From NCBI RefSeq assembly GCF_000247815.1, contig NC_021683.1, forward strand, positions 8,502,148 to 8,566,147: 64,000 nucleotides of DNA, in the 5' to 3' direction. This DNA comes from Ficedula albicollis. Lineage: Eukaryota > Chordata > Aves > Passeriformes > Muscicapidae. This document shows, one piece after another, positions 1-56,752 of this stretch; the stretch's first letter is position 1; each line of letters starts with the position of its first letter. Position numbers and translations under genes: made by a program. Under the pieces are notes generated by a model. The model was given only the letters and a program-made list of their open reading frames with translations. It did no database searches and was not told the DNA's origin.

Positions 1-1103
1 CCCCAGTTGGTGCTCCACAGTAAGAGAAGTCATAAACCTTTTGCCTCTGTGGATCCCACCATTCTTCCAAACCCCTTTTTCCCTAGAAACTGCTGCCTCC
101 CTGCTCGTCGCTCCAGCAGCAGCAGATCTCAAATTACCCATAATTCTCCCCATAATGCTTGGAGACAACAGCCAAAGGAGCTGTATGGAGTAAGTGTCCT
201 CTTTGTGTTTTCTCAGTGAGGGAGCAAAGGCTTTCCAAAACACTACACCTATGGAAAGACAGCGTGGATCTCAGACTCAAAAGGCAGATGCCTTTCCCAG
301 TCACCAGGAAGTGTCACCAACAAGATAAGGACAAGTTAAAGTGCATTTTATCACCCAGTCAGAGCAGGAGATCGAGACACCTTAAAGCCTAACAGTACTA
401 AAATTTCTGGAACTAATTAATCCCAGGGACCCTGGGTGCCCGTCTGGGCTTTTCACAGGTACTAACTAGTGAGCAGAAATCTATTTAAGAAGCAATCCTG
501 AAAAATGCCATTTCTTTCTCTTGCTTTGTGGGGAAATCCAAACGATGTAAACAGCCATTCAAAATAAGGACCCTACTGTTTCCAGAGAAACTCTGAGCAC
601 AGTTCCATGGACTATTTCCTCTTCAAGCACCATTTACAACTCACCTTTAGAGCTTACAATTGCTTGAGAATTATTTTTGCTTTAATTGTGTAAAACAACT
701 GTTTTGCTTAGTTTGAGCCCATGTAAGGAGGTACCTGGAAAAGACTCCACATTGCTGAAGTGAGTTTGGCTCTGCGAGGTGGGCCCTTTCCAGGGGAGCT
801 TTCAAATACCTCTTAATCCCAAACTAACCAATATTCACACACCCTTCTGCAGGAGAGAGCAATTTTTCTGGTTTGGTATCCATTGCCAGCAATGGACACA
901 GGGAATTTGCTCAAATTGGTCTGAAAGCAACCTGGGAAGCATAGGAGTAATGGAAGCACTTGTAAACATCACCACAGCACATTACCAGGACGTCCTGCTT
1001 CAGCTCCTTGCTGATCTCCTCCAGACAGAGCGAAGCAGAGCTGACTCAACGGCTTGGGAATTAAATATTCCATCAGTTCCGGGCCGGCGCGCTGTCCCAG
1101 TGC
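1..1103 (-). other. WDR59: WDR59 3' UTR and downstream flank
   Basis: No further coding sequence follows the WDR59 stop. On the minus strand the first plausible polyadenylation hexamer is ATTAAA at 681-686, so the UTR may be about 420 nt. FA2H, the next gene in human, is not visible here. Confidence 0.55.
681..686 (-). promoter_or_regulatory. Candidate polyadenylation signal of WDR59
   Basis: ATTAAA on the minus strand, about 420 nt after the stop codon. No AATAAA occurs on this strand between 1 and 1103. The mRNA end is inferred; a more distal site outside the window is possible. Confidence 0.4.
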
Positions 1104-44411
<43,308 letters not shown>

Positions 44412-47400
44412 CTGTTAAAGAGAAACACAGAATAAAACTAAATAATGCTTGTCAGCTCAGCTGCTCATTCAAACACACGGCTTTAGGGAGGAGTTCAGGA
44501 AAGTAACACCCCTTAAAGTAGCACAGGGGGGCAATGGGTGTAGTGATTGATTTTGGGATGTAGGACAGCACACAGAAACATCTTTGTTAGCATAAACTGA
44601 AGACAAAACCTGGCAGACAACATTATGAGTATTAAGACCTTGCTCCCTTCTCCTTGCTATGGCAATCACAGCTGCAGCCTTTCAATCAGCAATCTCTAAT
44701 AATCTGTATTAATCAGCCTCTGCTCCTGCTCAGGAACTTTCTCAGTCTCTCTCTTTCATCGCAGGGCCAGATTTAATTATATATGTACCAGGAGACAGAA
44801 GTGCAACAATTTGTGTATGGCTGGTCTCCAAAAATAAGAGAGGGCCAAGAGGCATCAGAATTTACTTTGCCATTGATTGTAAAGAAGGCTATGAGATAAC
44901 TTAAAGGCCATTAGAAAAAAAAAATTAAAAGGACTGTTTAGATATTGTCTCTGCCTCTTTTTGTGCAGAATGAACTGGCTGATCATCTTGTTTAAATGCC
45001 AAGAGAATAAAGGAAAATTTCACTTGGAAAGCTGAACAGTTCAGCCCATAAACATACAAATGACTTGAATAGAGTTTTGAGCATTCACAGTACAAAATAA
45101 GAATATGCCCCACATTTTTCACACTAACTGCTGTCATCTTCAAAGCCGCCTCTCTGAAGGCTCAGGATGTATCTCCTGCTGCTGTTCAGGATTTTAAGTG
45201 CTCTCAGTGCAGATGTAACAAGACTTCAGGATGTCCCACAGTTACTACTTAGAAGTATCAGTAAAATGTGACAGACAAGACAGAAATCCCACTCCACTTC
45301 AGTCACATCTGACAGAAGAAAATCCATCACAAAGTCTGAGCTGTTTCAGCCCCACCCCCTCCTTGCAAATACCCCAACAGAGGGAAAAACAACATCAGGG
45401 ACTCATTCTTCTCTAGAGACCCCATGGCAAATAGCTACAGCTGCCTGCAGAGTTTCAGCAGGAGCTCATGGTAAACCAAACCCCCTTTCACCACCTATAT
45501 CGTTTCAGAAACAACCCCCTTTCATTACTTTTTCCTAGGCACCAAATCAAATCTTCCGGCAAGGTTTCCCTACTCCTAAAGTTAATGCTGTAAATAAGCA
45601 GCTAGTTTCAAAATTTCTAAATGATAAAGAAACAATTCCAGCTTTCTAGACTCCACAGCACCTTGCAAAACACAGAACAAAACCTGCAAAAAAGTAGGCT
45701 ACTGAATCTATTAAAAAAAAACCAAAAAACAACAACCAAACAAACAAATCAACAGAAGAAAGAACTTTTCCCAGATGGTACATATTTTTCTTCTGAAAAA
45801 TGAAAATGAGGATCACTAAGGCCACTACAGTAATCAGAGCTTTCTCATGTGATGAAGGGCTAGTCAGGAGACATATTTCATACATTTGGGGCCATCTTTC
45901 CTCTAGACAGAAAAAAACATGTCAATTTAAAGTGATTGATAATTTCATATACAAGTTTATTTTTTTCTAGTGTTGGCACCAGGATCTCATACATCCTTAC
46001 AAATTGTTTTCAATAATGAACACTGGTAAACTGGTTTTTTTTCCAGGCACCAAACATCATAAAACATAATGAACAATCAGAATGAAGTAAAAAGTTTCAC
46101 ATGTCAGGCTGCTACTCTGATGGGTCACAAATTAAGTTGTTCTACAGCAACAAACAGTTTCCTATGATACAAGTGTCTTATCTAGGCACAGGGAAAAACC
46201 AAACAGCTGTCATTTAATGTGCTTGGTATAGTGATATGTCAGCCTTCACAGCACAACCTTCCAGAAGGGGGGAGTTGAAACTGAACAAACAAACCTGAAA
46301 GCAGTTTTTATCCTAAAACAACACTGTGGATAGCTAGAACTGCTGTTCATGAATAACAATGACATGAGTAAGCACAGCAGGAACACTGCACATTTGAGAA
46401 CCTGCTCTGAACCCACAGCCCAGGCAGCATCTTCTCAGACTTCAGGCATCTACTTTGGCATTTCACTTAATTTCTGCTAGGCAAGCCAAGGAAAACTCCT
46501 TTTCATAGCTGAACTTTCATTAGCTTCCAATTTAGCTTAATTCTCTCCACCTGAGAGGCAACACACCAACCCAATTTGACATGGCTATGCTGCTTTACAA
46601 GAGCTGCAAACTCTTAACAAGCAATACCAGTTCCCTGCGTACCTAACCTCCCATCCACACACTGAGTTGCTACAAATGGTTCTATTTCTGCACTGGGTGA
46701 GTCTCGCTCTCCTTTTGATAGTGCCAACAGCCCAAGAAGAGCCTGTGGGTCTTGTTTAAATCTGGGAGTACACAGACTGCCACCTCTGTCAGCTTGTACA
46801 GAAAAATGACACTTGTAGGTGACACAGGCCCCAAAACACACAGTAATTTTCTGATGTGCTACAGGTTGGGTACTGTAGCTTTCTCATTACACACTCGAGC
46901 GTGGTGGATAAAGACAACTGCAGTGTTTGCAGAGGTGTACTGCCTATAAATATAACAGCTGCCTACTCTTAATTCTTGTTTCCATTTAGATTGCTTTTGG
47001 GGTAGGGATTTTGGAGCTAGTGTAGCCTACATGCAGAGCTCAATGTTGGTACTGGATTATTTCATCCAAAGTGCTCCAATTTCTCAAGCTCAGGTTTCCT
47101 ACCTGCAAAAACGTTCCTGCAGACTCCTAAAAAAAACCTCAGACACAAATATATAAATGAGTTTAGCCTGAAGCAGCAGTCTGGCAGCCCCAGCCACAGC
47201 AGTTCTCTGGTTTCATAGAGGAGAGCAGGCAGGTCAGAACAGCTCCAGGAAGATCGCACCAGAATAAAGCAAAGTGACTGAAACCCCCACGTTCACCTTC
47301 TGCCAAGGTTTGTGCCAGTGCAGGAGTAACACTGAAACCAACTGCTGCAGGATGGGATGGCAACACCTGTCCCTTCTGCTCCCACACATCAGACATTATG

Positions 47401-47830
47401 AGTAAGCAAAAAAGTCATGGGGCCTCCTATCTCCCGAGCCAGATGCAACGTGGATCTGTGATGTAGGAAGATGTACCCTTGTATCTCATTACTGGTTTCC
47501 TGAGGGCAGATCCTCAGCAGCAGACGAGGCTGCTTTAATGCTTCTGGGAGGAAAACTAATAAAAAACTTCTGAGGTACAAAATCAAAAAGTTGTGTGAGC
47601 TTTCAGAGGGTAGGCTGGATGCAGAGCTCAGGATTCAGTGCCTATGTTTGCAATGGTGAAGGCAGAGGCATTATTGCTCCAGCACAAGAGGACAAATGAG
47701 ACAAGAGAGCTTCCATTCTGTTTTTTTAAATCTTTCTGGGTTTCCTGCTGAAGTAGTTCATAGTTCATCCACTGTATCTAGCTTTGTTGAGCAACTGCAA
47801 ACACCTTATACTCTCCACGTTTCTTAGAAC

Positions 47831-47955
47831 AGAATCATAGACTCCTAGAATGGCTTGGGTTGGAAGAAACCTTAAAGATCATCTTGTTCCAAATCCTTCA
47901 CTAGGCTGCTCCAAGCCCTGTCCAGCCTAGCCATGAACACTTCCAAGGATGTAAG
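47831..47955 (-). mobile_element. CR1 LINE, 3' end fragment
   Basis: Reverse complement of a CR1 end: AATCATAGACTCCTAGAATG, GGTTGGAAGAAACCTTAAAG, then CTGTCCAGCCTAGCCATGAA. It lies in the same orientation as the next copy, about 190 bp further right. Confidence 0.88.
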
Positions 47956-48142
47956 AATAACTTCTGTAACATGTGAGCAAACTCTGAGCAGAGTTCTACT
48001 GTCGCCATCAGCCTCAAAAACAAAAGCTGACCTTTTTGCTATTTACAGAAAAATATAACCCACTTTTTATTTTAATCGAGCAACACACAGCAATTTATTT
48101 AGCAGTGAGACGGTAGCTGTAATAGTCTCCGGGAAAACTGGC

Positions 48143-48273
48143 AGAGCCATAGAACGCTTTGGGTTGGAAGAGACCTTAAAGCCCATCTCGTTCCAACCCC
48201 CAGCCCTACGCAGACATTTCTCACTAGACCAGGCTGCTCGGGGCCCCATCCACGCTGGCCTTGAGCGCTCCAG
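48143..48273 (-). mobile_element. CR1 LINE, 3' end fragment beside the CpG island
   Basis: Reverse complement of a CR1 end: CGCTTTGGGTTGGAAGAGAC, then ACTAGACCAGGCTGCTCGGG and CCACGCTGGCCTTGAGCGCT. It retains several CpGs, unusual for a CR1 copy, which suggests a young age or low germline methylation near the promoter. Confidence 0.88.
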
Positions 48274-48504
48274 CAAAAGGAAATGAAGAAAGACGTGTGA
48301 GAAGCGGCAATATCGGGTATTAGTCCTGAAAACGTATTTTTAAAAAATACAAGCCCTAATGAAGATTACAAGTGCCTCGTGAAATACGGCGTTATCTCCG
48401 CGCAAAAGACTCCAGACCGCCTCAGCCCCGGCCATCGCGGCCGAAAGGCCCCGAGGGGCCGCCGCGCCCTCCCGGGCCGGGACCTCCCCCCGCTCCGCTC
48501 GCCA

Positions 48505-50401
<1,897 letters not shown>

Positions 50402-50455
50402 GTGAGTGCCGGCTCCCCCGAGCCTTCCCCCGGCTTCCCCTCCCGCCGTGGGCGT

Positions 50456-50457
<2 letters not shown>

Positions 50458-50509
<52 letters not shown>
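50458..50509. repeat. 52-nt G run in CpG island
   Basis: It is bordered by near-identical sequence: GGGCGTCCGGG on the left and GGGTGTCCGGGGGCGG on the right. A real G-rich tandem repeat may exist here, lengthened in assembly. It would have strong G-quadruplex potential 56 nt after the ZNRF1 exon 1 donor. Confidence 0.75.
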
Positions 50510-50510
<1 letters not shown>

Positions 50511-50925
50511 GGGTGTCCGGGGGCGGCGGTGGGCGCGGTTCACCCGGGAAGGGGGAGCTGCCCCTCTCCTGGACCCTCATCCCTATTCCCTCCCCGGCAC
50601 GGACGAGCGGGTGCGTGCTGGAGCTGGCATCTGTGTCAAGGTCAAGGGAGGAAGGGGCTATGAAGGAAGGAGCCTTTCTAGAAGGGAGGTGTTGTGGCTC
50701 TGGGATATGAAGCAGTGGATGTGGCACCCCAGCCCACCCCCCTTTGACTTGGGGGATAGTGGTCTTGAGGGTACTGTAGCTCAAGACCTTGGGTTTTGCA
50801 ATCAGGCTAAGTGCCTTGTGTCTCTTCTGAAGATGTTTGAGGGTTGCCAGTCAGGTGTAGCAGTTTCTGGCCTTAGAAACTGGGAAAGGAGCAGAGGAAG
50901 CCTTTGAAAGCAAGGTGTGGGGATC

Positions 50926-51439
<514 letters not shown>

Positions 51440-54400
51440 CCCCTTTGTTTCATCTGATAAAGGGCCAGGGAAAGGCCAAAGTGGGTTTTCTCTTTCAAGC
51501 CAGCTGGCAGTGTTGTGGTGCTGAGGAGGAAGCAGAGGAGGAACTGCCTGCCTCTTTAGCTCTCCTGCAGGAAACATGTCAGGCTATGGGAAGGGGCAAG
51601 GTTACCCCCTTCACCGTCCTGGCTGGACTCTTCCATGTGTCCTGGTGTCTGGAGAGGAGCTCTGGTTGTGAGCAGGGCTGTGTCACTGACCTAGTTTTGG
51701 CTGGGTACGGGGAGCGAGGTGGGAGGTCCTCCCTTCCCCTCCTGGCTGGAGGGGAAGTCATTTCAGGGATGTCTCCCTGCATTTCCTGGAATAGTCTGGG
51801 ATTTCTCTCCCACCCGTCCCCCTTGCAGATGCTGTGTTCTCCTTGTGTGACGTGGTCTGGGAATTTCATAATATGCCTTGGGACAATGCCTCATTTTCAG
51901 GAAGGCCTGAGACTGAAGCAGTGGATAAGAACAAAGTGCAAGAAGAGTCTCGTGGGGCCCATTTTCCTACTTCTTGGAAAAAAAATAAATCTTGGGATTT
52001 TTTTTTCCCTTTGCCCAGTCTCCAGGGGCTGCTCTTCTCCATTAGATCGAAGCTGTGTGTCTTGCATTACATCCTCAGTGGCAGAATGCCCCAGGCCTGA
52101 TTCCTATTGATCCGGATAAGCCAGGCGCTTGCCATCCTCCCTGGCAGATGGAGGGGGCTGGCAAGTGGCACCAGAGTTGAGACCGAGCACTCCTGCAAAC
52201 TTTCTTGCTCTGTGACCTTGCACAGACTGTGCTGCTGCTCTGGTTTCTAAATGCAGAGAGAGAAAAAGGCACAGCATCCTTCCGTATATTCCACAAGCCT
52301 CTCTGGGAATGAGGGCCATGGGGGCTTCTGCTGCGCCTGGCGCTGGAGCGAGGAGGGTCTCATTACAGAAGCACCCTGCAGCTCACAGTGGTTGGTCAGA
52401 GAGTATCAGTTACATTTTAAACTGCAATGCTGAGAGGCAAAAACCTGTTCAGAAAAATAAACCAACTGCAAAATGGAGTAAGCTGTTTTTCAGCCACTTG
52501 AGCGAGTTAGTGCAGTGCTGCTAAGTTAAACACGGTGCCCTTGAAAGATTGCAGCGTGAGCTGTGGGAAGTGCTGCAAGAACTGGGTTTCTCTGGTGCCT
52601 CTTTTGGGGCCCTCGGAGAGCATTTGAGCTGAGCTGAAGCGTGCACAGGCAGCAGTGAGAGCTGTTCAGTCTGTGCCGAAGCCTCTCCCGGTGGTGGTTC
52701 TTCCTCGTTGCTAATTAATAGCAAAAGGAGTGGAGGATGCTTAAAAACCCTTCTGAAAACTTGTCAGAGCTCATTTAACTTTTGCACTCTTCCTCTCTTC
52801 GTGTAAGAAGTTAATGAAGGATTTGGAGACTGCAGGGAAGGGGGAAGTAAGCCACTGCAAGATTGCTGAAATTCCTGTTAATCTCCCATTGCAGCTGGTT
52901 AACCTCCAGCAGGGCAGTCAGGAGCTACTTGTGTCTTCCCCCCTGCCTCCCCATCGACCTGCTCCTCTCGTGGTGCTGAGCCACTCCATTAGCCACTGGA
53001 AAGTGCTGAAGCAGCAGTGCTCTGGTAAATGGAGACGAGCTTTGACATTGCTGCGCGTGACTGTCCCTGCTCCCTTTGAAGGATGACTCGAGGGTGGGGA
53101 TGAGGGGACCCACCAACGTACCAAACCCACTCAGCACGAGGCATGCCTGGGGATCTCTGCCATCTGCCTGAGCTGCTGTGCTACCAAGGAGAGGAGCCCC
53201 CCAAAGTCTGTGGATAACAGGGCTGGAGAGTGGATTCTTGCCCTGCCTGCCCCTTTCTGGAGATCTGGATGATGCTGTTCTCTGCATGTGGGTTGCATTC
53301 ACATTTTTCCAGGAGCACTTGGGTTTGGGGGATGAGCTGGAAGCTCAGAGTGCAACCTGAGCTCTGTGGGTCGTCAGTAGGACAAGGAGGAGCCATGAGG
53401 GCAGTGATAAGGTGCTGCTGTTGCAGCAGTGTGCCTGTGATAACGGGAGCACACAGATAGTCTTGGCGCCTTGCTGCTCCCTGTATCTGCCATGCAGGGC
53501 TTCTGTGTCTCTCCAGCTGCTCCATGGCTCATCAGGCCCCTCAGCAAGGGACCCTGAGGAGTGAGCTGGGGCAGGCTGAGCTCTCTTCCCTGCTTGGTGT
53601 CACTCCTTTCCCTCTCTGCAGTTGAATGCCTGCAGAAGAGTTAGGTGTGCCTGGGAAGGAAGAGGGGACGATTGTGCTGGGAAGCCTGTGCAGAGGTAGA
53701 TTCCAAAGTGGTTCCCAAGGCCAGTGAATGCTGCAGCATCGCTGTAAGATGCTGTTCATGGGGATGGTCAGTGAGAAGTGCCCACTGCTGAATCCCTGTG
53801 GGCTCCACTACGGCTGCTGGGATGCCAGGATGGGAGGAGCAGTTAGATACTGATGGCCTCTAGCCTGTCCCAGGATGAGGCCAGGAGAGCTGCTGCTCTT
53901 GTGGACAGTGAAGTCTACATATACCTTCCAAATGGGGTGGGCAAGGAGATCTGACCTTTGTGGTGGAGCTTTGTGGTGTCCCTCCCTTTGAGTGGACAGC
54001 ACCTCTGTCTCACCAGGTGAATCCTGTTTCCTGATGGGGATTTTCTCAAGGCATACCCACCATGTACACAAGCTATGTAACTGTTCCAGCACCACCTGAA
54101 ACTGCTCTGGGATCTCCCTGTCTGCCCAGGGTTTCTGAGATTTACTTCTTGGCCTCCATGAGTGGAAAATGACACATCTTGCACAACTTTGGAATTTGCC
54201 TGTAGCACTTGACCCTGCCTCTGTAGGTTTATGACTATTTAGGACTTCTCAGTAAAGCCAAGGCTAACGGGAAGAAGGGAGAAAAGGGAGATGAGTGATT
54301 TAATGCTACATGTCTCCAGCTTTGTGTGGTTTTCTTAGTATCTCTCATGTTATTCATCTTCATCAGAGGATCTAAGGGAGTTTGCAGAGGCTGTAAGTAG

Positions 54401-55198
54401 CTTAAAGTTTATCTGGAAATCCCACTCATCACCCAAAGCCCTTGAGTGTTTGAAGCTCTAATAAATCCATATCTCCTTGTCTGCTGGCTAGCCCAAGGAA
54501 ATGCCTAGCTCATCCTGCTGTGCAGTACCACCAGGAATGTCACAGGCTTTCTGTGCACTGAACAAAGTAAGCTATGTGTCATTGGTGCTGGTAGCACCAA
54601 TGTCAGGAGGCCTTCTTTGCTAAATGAGCTGCTGTGTTCTCAGCAGCACTTTTCCTGGAACAGGAGGGCCCAGCCTGAGAAAGATGGGAAGGTTTTTAGT
54701 GCAGAGATGGCATCCAGGGTGCTGGGCTGAGTCCTTCTCCAGGCACAGTTTGAGAGCAAAAAAGGTTGGAAATGCTCTTCAGTCTGGCTCCAGAGTAACA
54801 GGGTGGGAAATAGGGTTGTTGGAAGGTGAGCTGTGTTGGGCAGCCCCAGTCTCTGCAAGCTGGGAATAGGTCTGTGTGGTGAGCCCTTGCTGTGCTCCAA
54901 CAGCTTTGAGTCCTGAGCCTTTTATCACTGGTGCCTGGCAATCCTTGCTCCTCAGATAGTCCTGCCACTGCAGTCTCTACACCCGAACAAGAAGGCTGAA
55001 TTCTAGCTTGCTAGTCAGCTGCTCTCAGCCCTGGCTGTCGTGCCACCAACTTGTCACCAGTGTGTTCTGGCAGCCAGAATGGGCCCACCATGTCCCGTGG
55101 TCTGTCAGGCACAGCACTGCCAACTGGTCAAGGGAGGTGATTGTCCTGCTCTGCACTGCTGTGGCCTCACCTCCAGTCTGGTGTGCAGACTTAGGTAC

Positions 55199-55678
55199 CA
55201 CAACACAAGAAGGATATAAAGCTGTTAGAGAGCATCCAGAGGAGTGACATGAAAATAGTGAAGGGTCTAGAGGGGAAGCCATATGAGGAGCAGCTGAGGT
55301 CACTTGGCTTGTTCTGCCTGGAAAAGAAGATGAGGGCAGAGCTCATCATGGGCTGCAGCTTCCACAGGAGGAGCACTGGGGGCTCAGCACTGATCTCTGC
55401 TGTCTATGACCAGTGACAGGATCCAAGGGAATATCATGGAGTGCTAAGGGAGGTTTACATAGGACGTTAGGAAAAGGTTTTTCACCCAAAATGTGGTTGG
55501 GCATTGCGAGGCTCCCCAGGAAAGTGGTCGCAGCACCAAATTTGACAGAGTTCAGAAAGTATTTGGACAAGGCTCTCAGGCACATGGTGTGATTCTTGGG
55601 GTTGTCCTGTTCAGGGCCAGGAGTTGGACTTGATGATCCTTGTGGTTCCCTTCCAACTGAATCTATGAAGTTTTCAAC
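55199..55678 (+). mobile_element. CR1 LINE fragment with ORF2 C-terminus and 3' UTR
   Basis: It starts with the end of the reverse-transcriptase ORF: KLLESIQRSDMKIVKGLEGK, then PYEEQLRSLGLFCLEKKM. This matches the [35 protein letters not shown]-like tail of CR1. It ends GATGATCCTTGTGGTTCCCT then TCCAACTGAATCTATGAAG, a CR1 3' end. It is 5'-truncated and carries stops; same strand as ZNRF1. Confidence 0.85.
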
Positions 55679-56117
55679 TTAGGACATCATATGTGCTTCC
55701 CTCCCCTCTTCCAGGAGCTAGGCCTGGGGAAGGGCACCCCAAGGTCTGCACAGACTTACTATTCTGAATCTCTTTTTGCTAGTGGAAATTTCCAAAGACC
55801 ACTGTCCTCAAACCATCTTTTTGTGGATTTGGTGCTAGTTACTGTCTGACAACCAGATCAAGCACCTGCATCATTGCCAGACCCACCTGGGAAGTGGGTT
55901 CAGAGTGACTCCCCACGCTGGTGATGTTCAGCTGTTGGGCTCTCCAGGTCTGGAGGGGACACTTCTGCTTCTGCCTTCTCTGAGCCAGCTCCTCTGCCAG
56001 GGCAGCATCCACCTGGGACAGGGGGAAGAGGCAGCGGCTACTTCAGAAGAGCAAGGTGCTGAGCACCTGAAGGCAGGAGACTGGAAGGCAGCTTTAATGC
56101 ACACCAGAGCTGAAGTT

Positions 56118-56215
56118 CCAGTGCGTCAACGTTGGCGTTGTGCGTGAGAAGCCGGCGATGGCGGCAGTTGTCTCCAGTCTCCGCAGCGAGAGCGAGCGCA
56201 GAGTCTCTGCGCTGC
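56118..56215. promoter_or_regulatory. Isolated CpG-rich patch in ZNRF1 intron 1
   Basis: About 100 nt with roughly a dozen CpGs, in an intron that is otherwise CpG-poor. On the minus strand it contains TGCCGCCATCGCC, similar to a YY1-type core. It may be an alternative promoter or enhancer, or a remnant of a GC-rich insertion. No exon was recognised. Confidence 0.35.
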
Positions 56216-56744
56216 CCTGCCTCCCCAGTGCCCTCTGAAATCCCCACTGCTTTCCTCAGGGGCACATCAGCTGGGCTCTCTGCTCTACAAACCTGTGCAT
56301 AAATCAGCATAGGGTAGCTGGGTGCCCTCTCCCTCTTCCGCACATGTATCTTCTAGAGATGCTGAGAATGATGCTCCTGGGCTGACCCACTTCCCAGCCA
56401 GGATTGTCTTCCCAGCCTGTGACGTAAGTTTATCCCATGCTGGTTTGTTTTGCTGGGATGTTTGTTCCAGTGACTGGAATAACCGTAAAGGCTTCTCTTA
56501 TTTATTAATGTGCTATTTAGCTTCTCTCTCTCTCGTTCCGTGGCCGGAGGATCAATCAGATACAGACATCTTTGGTGGAGGAGCAGTATCTGGCTGGCAC
56601 CTGGCCAAGGCAGCCGCGCAGAGTCATGGGAAAATGCTGCTAAATGCTGAAAATTAATTTCGAGAGAAGTGCAGGGAGGGAGAAAAGCCCACTTTGGAGG
56701 AGGAGGAAAAAAAAGCCTTTTTCCCCCCCTTCCAATGTAATCTC

Positions 56745-56752
56745 TCACGTGA
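56745..56752. promoter_or_regulatory. TCACGTGA palindromic E-box
   Basis: An exact 8-bp palindrome, the core preferred by MITF/TFE (CLEAR-type) and USF factors. Such 8-mers also occur by chance, so this is a candidate site only. Confidence 0.3.

Noticed and set aside
1..1000. FA2H, the next gene in human
   Set aside because: No part of the hydroxylase could be seen; the sequence is 3' UTR or intergenic.
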